Positions 7,980 to 16,464 of a DNA stretch of 64,000 nt are shown in pieces. The DNA comes from Pseudomonas cyclaminis (GTDB lineage Bacteria > Pseudomonadota > Gammaproteobacteria > Pseudomonadales > Pseudomonadaceae): NCBI RefSeq assembly GCF_015163715.1, contig NZ_JADDUM010000036.1:58146-122145 (forward strand), written 5' to 3'. The position numbers and the translations under genes were made by a program. Each line of letters starts with the position of its first letter. Position 1 is the first letter of the stretch. The notes beneath the pieces are model-generated. The model did not search any database. It was not told the DNA's origin and saw only the letters and a list, made by a program, of their open reading frames with translations.

Positions 7980-8051
7980 GGTGACCTCGGGAGTAAGTGG
8001 GAAGCACCGGCTATGCTAATGATGCGGAGCTGCCAGTTAACTGACCTGAAC

Positions 8052-8067
8052 ATTACATTTCCGTCAG
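8052..8067 (-). promoter_or_regulatory. CopR box upstream of the cupredoxin operon
   Basis: The minus strand reads CTGACGGAAATGTAAT, with one mismatch in the left half to CTGACA-N5-GTAAT. It lies 73 bases before the cupredoxin start. Confidence 0.68.
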
Positions 8068-8143
8068 TTTTCGAAATAAATACGGCGTCCAGATGACGCC
8101 GCATTCAACAAGACTGTTTAAAAAGCTCTTTCCAGCGAGTTGC

Positions 8144-8497
8144 TCACTGGTGGTTCTCTGAAAGCATCAGCTTGTGCTCGCGTTGCATTTGACTCAGAAC
8201 GTCGTCGACAATTTTGTCGTGTTTTTCCATCCAGGCCAGGTGCTGCTGGGGTGACATTGAGGCGTCTGGATGATCTTTATGGAGTTGGCTCATGATGTCG
8301 CCGAGCATCTTCATATGCTCGGCCATGTGGACATGACGTTGTCCTTCAGGGGCTTTTTCAGCTTGAATCAGTACGGCTTCAGCCCTGTCGCGCAGGCCTT
8401 CCATACGCTCTATCACCCGGTCTCCGCCACTTTCAGCCCATACAGAAGCTGAGACGAGTATTGAGCTCACAAAAAACAGCATTTTCAGGCGATTCAT
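8144..8497 (-). CDS. His/Met-rich periplasmic protein, candidate copper/silver-binding (117 aa)
   Basis: ATG at 8497 has AAGGAG upstream and gives a Sec signal peptide (1-21, cleavage after VWA). The mature part is helical and carries His and Met in close spacing: HVHMAEHMKM, QLHKDHP, MSPQQHLAWMEKHDK and QMQREH. Such Met-x-x-His and His-x-Met pairs are the metal sites of SilE/PcoE-type silver/copper sponge proteins, although overall similarity to SilE is not obvious. The mature start (ESGGDRVIERMEGLRD) resembles the small protein at 938-1144. It is transcribed divergently from copR, with a CopR box between them. Confidence 0.75.
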   Translation of the reverse strand: MNRLKMLFFVSSILVSASVWAESGGDRVIERMEGLRDRAEAVLIQAEKAPEGQRHVHMAEHMKMLGDIMSQLHKDHPDASMSPQQHLAWMEKHDKIVDDVLSQMQREHKLMLSENHQ

Positions 8498-8625
8498 GGG
8501 GGCAACTCCTTATGGAATGATTTTTCCGGCTCCCAAACGTTTCATGCTGAAGAGTCGGTCGAGCACCAGGAAGTACTCATGCTTGAACCCTAGACAGCGC
8601 TCGCTGACATCTACCTGAAGCCAAT

Positions 8626-8641
8626 ATTACTTTTCTGTCAG
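8626..8641 (-). promoter_or_regulatory. CopR box in the divergent copR promoter region
   Basis: The minus strand reads CTGACAGAAAAGTAAT, matching CTGACA-N5-GTAAT at all fixed positions. It lies between the His/Met-rich gene (minus) and copRS (plus) and could serve both, giving autoregulation of copRS. Confidence 0.72.
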
Positions 8642-8704
8642 TTGCTGGTTGGCTGGCGTGTTTCGTTGCAGACTGCGCTTCATCATTATCCGAGAGCCAC
8701 CCTC

Positions 8705-9394
8705 ATGAGACTTCTGGTTGCTGAAGACGAACCCAAAATAGGTATCTATTTGCAGCAAGGACTCACGGAGGCGGGGTTCAATGTGGATCGCTTTACCAAT
8801 GGCAAAGTGGCGCTACAGCACGCTTTGAGCGAGGCCTATGACCTGCTGATTTTAGACGTCATGATGCCCGGGCTGGATGGCTGGGAAGTACTTCAGAAGG
8901 TTCGTGCATCCGGAAAAGATGTTCCCGTGCTCTTCCTCACGGCGCGGGACCGCGTTGAGGATCGAGTGAAAGGACTTGAACTCGGGGCAGATGATTACCT
9001 GATCAAACCCTTCGCATTTTCTGAACTGTTGGCTCGCGTCAGAACATTGCTGCGTCGGGGTAACGGCGCTCCCTCGCAAACCTATATGAAATTGGCTGAT
9101 CTGGAGGTGGACCTGCTCAAGCGTCGGGCCATTCGTGGAGGTAAGCGCATAGACCTTACGGCCAAAGAGTTTGCGTTGCTTGAGCTGTTGCTACGACGTC
9201 GAGGGGAGGTGCTGCCAAAGTCACTTATCGCCTCCCAGGTTTGGGATATGAACTTCGACAGCGATACCAATGTTATCGAGGTTGCAGTGAGAAGGTTGAG
9301 AGCCAAGATAGATGACGACTTTGAGGTCAAGTTGATTCATACCTCAAGGGGAATGGGTTACATGCTCGACGCACCTGATTCGGAGTCGGAATGA
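8705..9394 (+). CDS. copR: Copper-responsive OmpR-family response regulator (229 aa)
   Basis: Receiver domain (1-115) with the acidic pocket Glu7/Asp8, phospho-acceptor Asp51 ([10 protein letters not shown]), Thr and Lys of LTARD and LIKPF, then a winged-helix DNA-binding domain. The length is that of the CopR/CusR/PcoR family. The ATG at 8705 starts the domain directly; an upstream in-frame start at 8642 would overlap the CopR box and is rejected. The stop overlaps the copS start by four bases (ATGA). It is the likely regulator that binds the five CopR-box sites in the island. Confidence 0.94.
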   Translation: MRLLVAEDEPKIGIYLQQGLTEAGFNVDRFTNGKVALQHALSEAYDLLILDVMMPGLDGWEVLQKVRASGKDVPVLFLTARDRVEDRVKGLELGADDYLIKPFAFSELLARVRTLLRRGNGAPSQTYMKLADLEVDLLKRRAIRGGKRIDLTAKEFALLELLLRRRGEVLPKSLIASQVWDMNFDSDTNVIEVAVRRLRAKIDDDFEVKLIHTSRGMGYMLDAPDSESE

Positions 9395-10779
9395 ACCGGA
9401 TGTCCCTGACGACTCGCATGAGTCTGATGTTCATGCTCGCGGTAACGGCCGTTCTCACCGTTGCCGGACTCAGTTTCAATAACCTCAGCCGGCATCACTT
9501 CAAGATGCTGGATCAGCAGGCGCTGAACGAAAAACTCCATTCGACTCAAAGAATTCTAACGGGGTTGAACAGCATTGATCAATTCAGTGATGTTAAGCCT
9601 GAGCTGGAGGCGTTGCTTGGCGCTCACCGTGATTTGACTGCCCTGATAATCGATGGCGGCGGCAAAATACTGTTTGCTGATCCCGGTCCCGTCGATGTTC
9701 CGGAGGAATTCCGCACAATCCCAAACAACAACGTCTGGGAGTGGCGAGATCAAGAGCAGATGTTCCGTGGCGTGACAGCACAAGCCGTTGTGACGGGGCA
9801 AGACAAGCCATTGACTGTCATGTTGATCTTTGACGTTACTCAGCACATGTCCTTTTTCGAGACGCTAGAGCGATGGTTTTGGATAGGGCTGGTGATCAGC
9901 GCGCTGGTCAGTGCGGCGCTGGGCTGGATGGTTGCAAGCAGTGGCCTGCGGCCTATTCGCCAAGTCACTCAGGTCGCGGCCTCAATGTCAGCTAAATCAC
10001 TCAAAGAACGAATTCCATTAGCACCGGTTCCCAAAGAACTTCAGCAAATGGTGCTGTCATTCAACGCAATGTTATCTAGGTTGGACGATGCGTTTGTTCG
10101 CTTATCGAATTTCTCTGCGGACATTGCTCACGAGTTGCGGACCCCCGTCAGCAACTTGATGACCCACACCGAAGTGGTGCTTTCTAGAAAAAGGAATATC
10201 GAGGACTACGAAGACAATCTGTACTCAAATCTTGATGATTTGAAGCGTATGGGGCGAATGATTGATGACATGCTTTTTCTGGCGAAGTCTGACAATGGTC
10301 TGATCACGCACGAGAACAAACCGATAGACTTGGTGGAAGTCGTAGAGAAATTGCTCGAATACTACCGCCTGTTGGCTGATGAGCGAGGTATTGAGCTCAC
10401 GGTTTCAGGAAGGGGCAGTGTTCGAGGCGATGTTCTTATGCTCCACAGAGCCATTTCTAATCTGCTCTCAAATGCGCTGCGCTACACCTATGAAGGGAAG
10501 ACGATCAGTGTCGAAATCCTCCAGAAGGAGATGTCGGTATTGGTCGTCGTGGAGAACCACGGAGAACCCATTGCCCCCGAACACCTTGAAAAGCTTTTCG
10601 ATCGTTTTTATCGCGTGGACCCAGCGCGGCGAGAAGGAAGTCCAAGCAACGCAGGGCTAGGTCTGTCGATTACCCGATCAATTATTGAAGCGCATGATGG
10701 CAAGATCTGGTGTACGTCATGCGACGGGAAAACGGCCTTTCATCTAGAGTTTCCTAGTGTTGACTTGAAGGTCAGCTGA
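9391..10779 (+). CDS. copS: Copper sensor histidine kinase (462 aa)
   Basis: Heavy-metal sensor kinase of the CusS/CopS family. One membrane segment at about 10-30, a periplasmic sensor loop of about 130 residues, a second segment at about 163-182, a HAMP domain, the dimerisation helix with His247 ([12 protein letters not shown]), and an ATPase domain with the N box ([14 protein letters not shown]), FDRFYRVD and GLGLS. It would sense periplasmic Cu(I)/Ag(I) and phosphorylate CopR. The start overlaps the copR stop, so the two are translationally coupled. Confidence 0.94.
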   Translation: MNRMSLTTRMSLMFMLAVTAVLTVAGLSFNNLSRHHFKMLDQQALNEKLHSTQRILTGLNSIDQFSDVKPELEALLGAHRDLTALIIDGGGKILFADPGPVDVPEEFRTIPNNNVWEWRDQEQMFRGVTAQAVVTGQDKPLTVMLIFDVTQHMSFFETLERWFWIGLVISALVSAALGWMVASSGLRPIRQVTQVAASMSAKSLKERIPLAPVPKELQQMVLSFNAMLSRLDDAFVRLSNFSADIAHELRTPVSNLMTHTEVVLSRKRNIEDYEDNLYSNLDDLKRMGRMIDDMLFLAKSDNGLITHENKPIDLVEVVEKLLEYYRLLADERGIELTVSGRGSVRGDVLMLHRAISNLLSNALRYTYEGKTISVEILQKEMSVLVVVENHGEPIAPEHLEKLFDRFYRVDPARREGSPSNAGLGLSITRSIIEAHDGKIWCTSCDGKTAFHLEFPSVDLKVS

Positions 10780-11147
10780 ACAACGGCACATTTGTGATCA
10801 ACGGCGATCTCTCAGACTGCGCCCCGCGTTCCACTTTCGTTATTTTTGAATGAGTGAAAACCCTGGTATCGCGGGCACGCGGTCTCGTCTTTAAATCCCG
10901 CTACGCCCGCCAATTCGCGGCCAAGCACCCGCGTCAAGCTGACTGAAATGTAATCGAACAGTTTGCGTTCGTGTGGCATCGTGTTCTTGCACTGTGACGT
11001 TGGGGCCTAGTGAGTTTCTCGTGTTCACCCTGCCCTAGAACAAGGCTACTAGCTAATCATCAGTGGTTTTAACAAGAATCGAAAAGTAAAAACTAGATAT
11101 TCCCAAACAAACCTCGAATCAACAGCTCTTGCTGTGAGGAGTCTTGC
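10780..11147. other. Intergenic region copS / copC
   Basis: About 370 bases with no gene I can support. It contains a CopR-box-like site (10939-10954) and, at 10871-10914, a stretch that looks like the 3' end of a tRNA (T-loop-like TTTAAATC, then CCCGCTACGCCCGCCA) but without a matching 5' half. The rest, up to the copC ribosome binding site (TGAGGAG at about 11135), is AT-rich. Confidence 0.5.
10939..10954 (+). promoter_or_regulatory. CopR box upstream of copC
   Basis: The plus strand reads CTGACTGAAATGTAAT, with one mismatch (T for A at position 6) to CTGACA-N5-GTAAT, pointing towards copCD. Confidence 0.65.
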
Positions 11148-11531
11148 ATGTCATTCCTTAAAACTACGACCGTAGCTGTTGCACTTACCGCTGGTTTGCT
11201 TCTGAGTGCAGTTGCTCAAGCACATCCAAAGCTCCTTTCTTCGACTCCGGCAGAAGGCTCGAATGCGGCGGCCCCTTCGAAAATTGAACTGCACTTTTCT
11301 GAGAATCTCACCACTCAGTTTTCCGGTGCAAAACTGATCATGACCGATATGCCTGGCATGCCGAACTCCCCAATGGGTGTTAAGGCCGCCGTCGCTGGTG
11401 GCGGTGATCCGAAAACGATGGTGATTACACCGGCAGCACCTCTGACCACCGGTACCTACAAAGTCGAATGGCGTGCTGTCTCCTCGGATACTCACCCGAT
11501 CACCGGCAACTTCTCATTTAAAGTGAAATGA
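11148..11531 (+). CDS. copC: Periplasmic copper-binding protein CopC (127 aa)
   Basis: A Sec signal peptide (1-25, cleavage after AQA) is followed directly by His-Pro-Lys; the N-terminal His26 is the classical Cu(II) ligand of CopC. A Met-rich loop, MTDMPGMPNSPMG, gives the Cu(I) site seen in methionine-rich CopC proteins, and the C-terminal SSDTHPITGNFSFKV is the family signature with the second Cu(II) His. TGAGGAG lies upstream. copD follows after three bases. Confidence 0.95.
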   Translation: MSFLKTTTVAVALTAGLLLSAVAQAHPKLLSSTPAEGSNAAAPSKIELHFSENLTTQFSGAKLIMTDMPGMPNSPMGVKAAVAGGGDPKTMVITPAAPLTTGTYKVEWRAVSSDTHPITGNFSFKVK

Positions 11532-11534
11532 TTT

Positions 11535-12472
11535 ATGAGCGACTCAATAAATATTGTGGTTCGCTTTGCTCTTTATTTCGACCTGATGTTGTTATTCGGA
11601 TTGGCAATTTTCGGCTTGTACAGCCTCAGGGGAAAGGAAAGAGTATCGGGCACGGTCTTGAATTTTGAGTCGCTTCTTTACGGTACTTCTGTTGCAGGTG
11701 TAGCTCTATCCCTTGTCGCCATGCTGTTGCTTGCGAAAGCAATGAGCGGTGTGTCGGAGCTTATGGAGCTACATCACCATATTTTTGAAATGGTCCTCAT
11801 GGGGACGACGTCGGGTTGACCTGGATGGTCCGAATAGCTGCCTTGGTGTTGGCAATTATTGGCGTCGCGTTGAACAAGCGATTTCCGACACCCAGTCTCT
11901 GGATCGTCACCGTATGCGGAGCGATTGCGTTGGCGACGTTGGCTTGGACAGGGCACGGCGCCATGGATGAAGGCAGCCGACGCTACTGGCATTTCATAAC
12001 CGATATATTCCATCTTCTAGCCGCAGGTGGCTGGCTGGGTGCTCTATTGGCATTCGCTCTACTGCTGCGGTTGAAATCGCTAAAGGGCGAACAAGAAGCT
12101 CGAATTCTTGCACGGGTGCTGACTGGTTTTGAATCGGCCGGCGCTGTAATCGTAGTGATTATAAGCATCACAGGCGTAGTGAATTACCTGTTTGTCATCG
12201 GTCCAAATCTCGATGAAGTGATGCTCACTACGTACGGTGTACTGCTGTTTTTGAAGGTCCTGCTCTTTGCCGGGATGATCGTGTTAGCCACGCTGAACCG
12301 CTTTCACCTAAGTCCGGTATTGGAGCGGTCAGTTCGAAATGGAGAGTACTCTGCCGCGGTCAATGCCTTGCGCCGCAGCATGACACTCGAGTTTTTAATG
12401 GCAGTCATCATAATTTGCCTTGTCGCATGGTTAGGCACTTTAAGTCCGGAAATGGAAATGAGCGCGGAATAG
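11535..12472 (+). pseudogene. copD: copD, inner-membrane copper transport protein, frameshifted
   Basis: CopD moves copper across the inner membrane together with CopC. Two overlapping frames together give one CopD: 11535-11819 ends in GTTSG and stops at TGA 11817-11819, while the second frame continues from 11816 with [10 protein letters not shown], just as expected after GTT-x-G in the family. One added G in the GGG at 11813-11815 restores a single frame of 312 residues with eight or so membrane segments, the family length. It is either a true one-base deletion or a sequencing error. Start-stop coupling through the TTGA overlap could still yield two separate halves. Confidence 0.82.
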
Positions 12473-12617
12473 ATGTACCTGACTTCGGAGAGGTGACGAG
12501 CTTCTTGGAAACCTGCATCTCACCTGACCCGAACGCCAAACTCGACTAATCACAGCGGAGGGCTGATCAGCGTATTTTTGACAACTTTTTGTGATTAACG
12601 TCTCAAACAGCAAAATA
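12473..12617. other. Right terminal region of the island
   Basis: About 145 bases between copD and the comM remnant. The last 50 bases are AT-rich and contain ACGTCTCAAACA just before the junction. Ends of Tn7-like elements read 5'-TGT...ACA-3', and an ACA is present at 12607-12609, but I cannot define an inverted repeat without the left end. Confidence 0.4.
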
Positions 12618-13205
12618 CCGGAATTTGATCGCAAGGTGCTGGAGGTTTTGCGTGAACCCTTGGAGTCGGGCCATATCGTGATTTCCCGCGCCCGCGACCG
12701 CGTGAGTTTCCCGGCGCGCTTTCAGCTGGTAGCGGCGATGAACCCCTGCCCTTGCGGTTACATGGGTGAGCCCACTGGGCGTTGTCGCTGCACGCCGGAA
12801 CAGATCCAGCGGTATCGCAACAAGCTGTCTGGCCCCTTGCTGGATCGGATTGATCTGCACCTGACCGTGGCGCGTGAAACCACTGCGCTCAATCCCACCC
12901 AGCAGGCTGGAGATACCACGGCAACGGCCTCAGCCCAGGTGGCCGATGCGCGGGAACGCCAGCAACAGCGCCAGGGTTGTGCCAACGCCTTTCTTGATCT
13001 GCCGAGGCTGCGTGAGCACTGTCAGTTGGCGAAAGCCGATGAAAGCTGGCTGGAGAGCGCCTGCGAGCGGCTGACTTTGTCGCTGCGGGCGGCTCATCGG
13101 TTGCTTAAAGTGGCGCGCACCCTGGCGGATCTGGATCAAGTGGACAATATCAGCCGGGACCATCTGAAGGAGGCGCTGCAATACCGCCCGGCTGCGATCA
13201 ATTGA
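12591..13205 (+). pseudogene. comM: comM (yifB) remnant, C-terminal half only
   Basis: ComM is a hexameric AAA+ Mg-chelatase-like helicase that supports branch migration during natural transformation. Homology begins at 12618 with PEFDRKVLEVL and runs to the normal C-terminus. It includes AAMNPCPCG (sensor region), the Cys pair CRC, and the arginine-finger segment GPLLDRIDLH. About the first 290 residues, with the Lon-like domain and Walker A/B, are missing. Nine unrelated codons from a GTG at 12591 come from the island. Without the P-loop it cannot be active. The 5' half is expected beyond the left edge. Confidence 0.88.
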
Positions 13206-13241
13206 GCCTGGCGCCACCCACATTTTTGTACCGCAATGGCT

Positions 13242-15217
13242 TCAGCGGAAGCGATCCACTTCATGCCGCAAGCCAGCCGCCAACGTCTCCAGTTCCTTGG
13301 CTGTAATCGCCAGGTTCGACACCACTTCCCGCTGCTCGCTGTTGGCCAGCGCAATGCTCTGCAAGTTGCTGCTGAGCAACGTCGCGGTGCTGCTTTGCTC
13401 TTGCGTTGCCGTGGTGATCGCCGCGAACTGCTGGCCGGCCGAACGGCTCTGCTCGTCGATACGCGCCAGGGCCGAGGCCACGTCGGCGTTGCGCGACAGG
13501 CCTTCCTGCATCAGCGTGTTGCCGTGTTCCATGGTGCTGATGGCGTTCCCTGTCTCCCGCTGGATGCTCTGGATCATCCCGGAAATTTCATCGGTGGCTT
13601 CGCGGGTGCGCGAGGCCAGGTTACGTACTTCATCAGCCACCACGGCAAACCCGCGGCCCTGCTCACCGGCGCGTGCAGCTTCGATAGCGGCGTTGAGCGC
13701 CAGCAGGTTGGTCTGTTCGGCAATGGAGGTGATCACGCCGACAATGCCGCCGATTTCCTGAGAACGTTGGCCCAAGGTGTTGATCACTGTGGCTGTGCTG
13801 TTCAGGGCGGTGGCGATATGTTCCAGTGACGATGAGGCTTCCTGCATCGAGGTACGGCCGATACGGGTTTGCTGGGCATTCTCTTGGGCCAGACGCTCGG
13901 TGTTGCCCATGTTGTCGGCGATATTCAGCGACGTTGCACTGAACTCTTCCACCGCGCCGGCCATGCTGGTGATTTCTCCGGACTGCTGCTCCATGCCCTC
14001 ATAAGCCCCGCCGGACAACCCGGACAACGCCTGGGCACGGCTGTTGACCTCTTCGGCCGCATTGCGGATGTGGGAAACCATGGTCGACAGCGCTTCACCC
14101 ATCTGATTGAAGCTGCGCGCCAGTTGGCCGATTTCATCATGGCTCGACACGTTGAGACGCGCACTCAAGTCGCCCGCGCCCAAGGCTTCGGCCTGGCGCA
14201 CCAGGTCGCTCAACGGCTGCAGTTTGCTGCGCAGCAGCCACACCGTAGCGCCTACCGCCAGCAGCATCGCCAGCACGCTGCCGATCACCAGGCGAATGCC
14301 TACTGCCCAGGTCACCGCGCGGATTTCAGCTTTCGGCATGCTCGCGACCACGGCCCATGGGCCGCCATCGAAGGGCACCGAAACGCTGTAGAAGTCTTCG
14401 TTCTTATCGCTCCAGAAGCGACCTTTACCTGGGGTCTGGCCAAGTCCAACATCACAGGAACCGCTTGATCCAACGCCTGCACACCGGCTGGCGGCACCAG
14501 CCAGCGCTTCTGCTCGTCTAGCAACGCCAGGGAACCGGTCTGGCCGATGCGAAAGCGCTTGAGGTTCTCGAACTGCGCGGCCTGGGCGTCGGTGTAGTCA
14601 AAACCGATGAACAGCACGGCGATCACTTTGCCGCTGGTGTCGCGCACGGGGCTGTACTGGGTCATGTAGGAGCGGTCGAACAACACCGCGCGGCCGATAT
14701 ACGCCTGGCCACCGAGCACACGCTGGTAAGCCGGCCCCTGGCGGTCAAGCACAGTGCCAATGGCGCGGCTGCCGTCCTGCTTGGTCAGGGAGGTGCTGAC
14801 GCGGACAAAGTCGTCGCCGCTGCGCACAAACACGGTGGCCACGCCGCCGGACATCTGCTTGAACTCGTCGACTTCAGTGAAGTTGTTGTTGAGCACTTCG
14901 CTGCCCAGCAACAAGCTCGGCGTCTGGACCCCGGCCACCGCGACCATCTGGTCCGCCTGCACCCGCAACCCGGCGCTGAAGCGCTTCTCAAACAGTCCGG
15001 TCAGCCGCTGGGTGCTCTCGCGCAGCGTGCTGTGGAACGTATTGAGTTGGTCGGCGAGCAATCGCGCTTCGCTGGCCAGGTGCTCCTCGCGGGTATCGAG
15101 GTTGGCGGAATCGAGGGAACGCAAGGCGAAAACAGTACTGCCGCTGATGACGACAGCCAAAATCACGGCTAACGCGAGGCCTAACTGCGAGGCGATCCGG
15201 GCGCGAGGTTGAGACAT
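13242..15217 (-). pseudogene. Methyl-accepting chemotaxis protein with periplasmic Cache domain, frameshifted
   Basis: Two frames make one chemoreceptor. The 5' frame (from 15217) gives a membrane segment (about 11-32) and a Cache-type sensor domain with ARLLADQLNTF, RVSTSLTKQDGSRAIGT and [19 protein letters not shown]. The 3' frame gives the last sensor strands ([21 protein letters not shown]), a second membrane segment, HAMP, and the signalling hairpin tip ([20 protein letters not shown]). The shift lies at about 14437, where one base lost from GTCTTGGCC (plus strand) explains it. Repair gives 658 residues, a normal length. The ligand may be a small organic acid, inferred from the Cache type only. 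Real decay and sequence error cannot be told apart here. Confidence 0.85.
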
Positions 15218-15394
15218 GACAGCTCCTGGCCGAGGCCAGGATCATCCTGATCTCATAGCGCTGCTCGGCAAATTATCTGGTGGGAAACGTTGGTGCACGA
15301 TGGTTCCAACACACCTACTTCGGCTGCGCCTGGCAATACTTGAGCGGATCGCAGGGGTATCACGCAAACGGTTGCGTGATAAGGCGCGAACCCT

Positions 15395-16315
15395 TCAATT
15401 GAGGCGTTCGACGGCAGGTAAAACCATGGAATGCACCTCGCTCTGGAGGAAATCCGCCAGGCGCCGCAAGCGTTCACCACCCGGACGGGTTTTCGGCCAC
15501 ACCAGATAGTAACTTTCCCCACTCGCTACCGCCGTCGGCCACGGCAGACTCAAGCGTCCCTGCGCGACATCTTCGGCCACCATCAGCAGATCGCCCATGG
15601 ACACGCCATAACCACGAGCGGCAGCAATCATGCCCAGCTCAAGCGTATCGAACACCTGCCCGCCCTTGAGCGATACCTGGTTCGACAGCCCCATGCGCTC
15701 CAGCCATTTGCGCCAATCCCTGCGGTCGGGTGTGGGGTGCAGCAACTCGGTACCGGCCAGGCGGTTTACGTCCCAAGGGCCATCGCTCAACAGGTTCGGC
15801 GCGCCCACGGGTATCAACAGCTCAGGGAACAAATAGCTGGCCTCCCAATCCGCCGGAAAGTGCCCATAGCTCAACAGCACCGCACAGTCGAAAGGCTCTT
15901 GATTGAAATCCACTTCATCCACATTCATCCAGGCGCTGGTCAGTTGCACTTCATTGCCCGGTTGTAACGCCCGAAAGCGGCTGAGCCGCGCCAACAACCA
16001 GCGCATGGTCAGGGTGGACGGCGCCTTCATGCGCAGGATGTCATCGTCGGCGTTCAAGGTATGGCAGGCCCGCTCCAGCGCCGCGAACCCCTCGCGCACA
16101 CCGGGCAACAGCAGGCGCGCAGATTCGGTGAGCTGAAGGTTACGGCCACTTCGTTGGAACAGGCGGCAGGCAAAATGCTCTTCCAGGGTGCGGATATGTC
16201 GGCTCACCGCACTCTGGGTAATCGACAGTTCTTCGGCGGCACGGGTAAAGGAGTTGTGCCGGGAGGCTGCTTCAAATGCCCGCAAGGCGTAAAGAGGAGG
16301 AAGACGACGCGACAT
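15395..16315 (-). CDS. LysR-family transcriptional regulator, GcvA-like (306 aa)
   Basis: Winged helix-turn-helix at the N-terminus (LRAFEAASRHNSFTRAAEEL, then ITQSAVSRHIRTLE) and a two-lobed effector domain. The motif PPLYALRAFEAA followed by FTRAAEELSITQSAVSRH is that of the GcvA/AmpR branch. The start at 16315 (MSRRLPPLYAL) fits the family; a frame extending to 16411 is not supported. It is divergent from the MATE exporter gene with about 150 bases between them. Its target and effector are unknown. Confidence 0.85.
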   Translation of the reverse strand: MSRRLPPLYALRAFEAASRHNSFTRAAEELSITQSAVSRHIRTLEEHFACRLFQRSGRNLQLTESARLLLPGVREGFAALERACHTLNADDDILRMKAPSTLTMRWLLARLSRFRALQPGNEVQLTSAWMNVDEVDFNQEPFDCAVLLSYGHFPADWEASYLFPELLIPVGAPNLLSDGPWDVNRLAGTELLHPTPDRRDWRKWLERMGLSNQVSLKGGQVFDTLELGMIAAARGYGVSMGDLLMVAEDVAQGRLSLPWPTAVASGESYYLVWPKTRPGGERLRRLADFLQSEVHSMVLPAVERLN

Positions 16316-16464
16316 ACGGAAAGCTCCGACAGCAGGATGCCTAAACCCTACCAGAATCAATCTTGCATGAGTTTTAATCATGCGAATGATCGCTTTTATC
16401 CCTTTGTGCAATAGGCTGAGAGCGCCGAGAATCGAACCCTCCCCGACCCTCCGACTTTCTGAGT

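Larger units (their letters stand above)
1..12617. mobile_element. Copper/nickel resistance island integrated in comM (right part only)
   Basis: This block holds copper, silver and nickel/cobalt resistance genes, an orphan flagellar gene and a partial duplication, and it is more AT-rich than the core genes to its right. It ends at about 12618, where comM homology starts abruptly in mid-gene. No transposase or integrase lies in the visible part and the left end is outside the window, so the element class is unknown. comM is an established integration site for resistance islands (the AbaR/Tn6022 type in Acinetobacter). That this is one mobile unit is an inference from the broken comM and the gene content. 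Confidence 0.6.

Noticed and set aside
10871..10914. tRNA-like 3' end (T-loop-like sequence followed by CGCCCGCCA) upstream of copC, considered as a tRNA gene or an attachment site
   Set aside because: No matching acceptor or anticodon half lies upstream and the T-stem does not pair; at most a degraded remnant.
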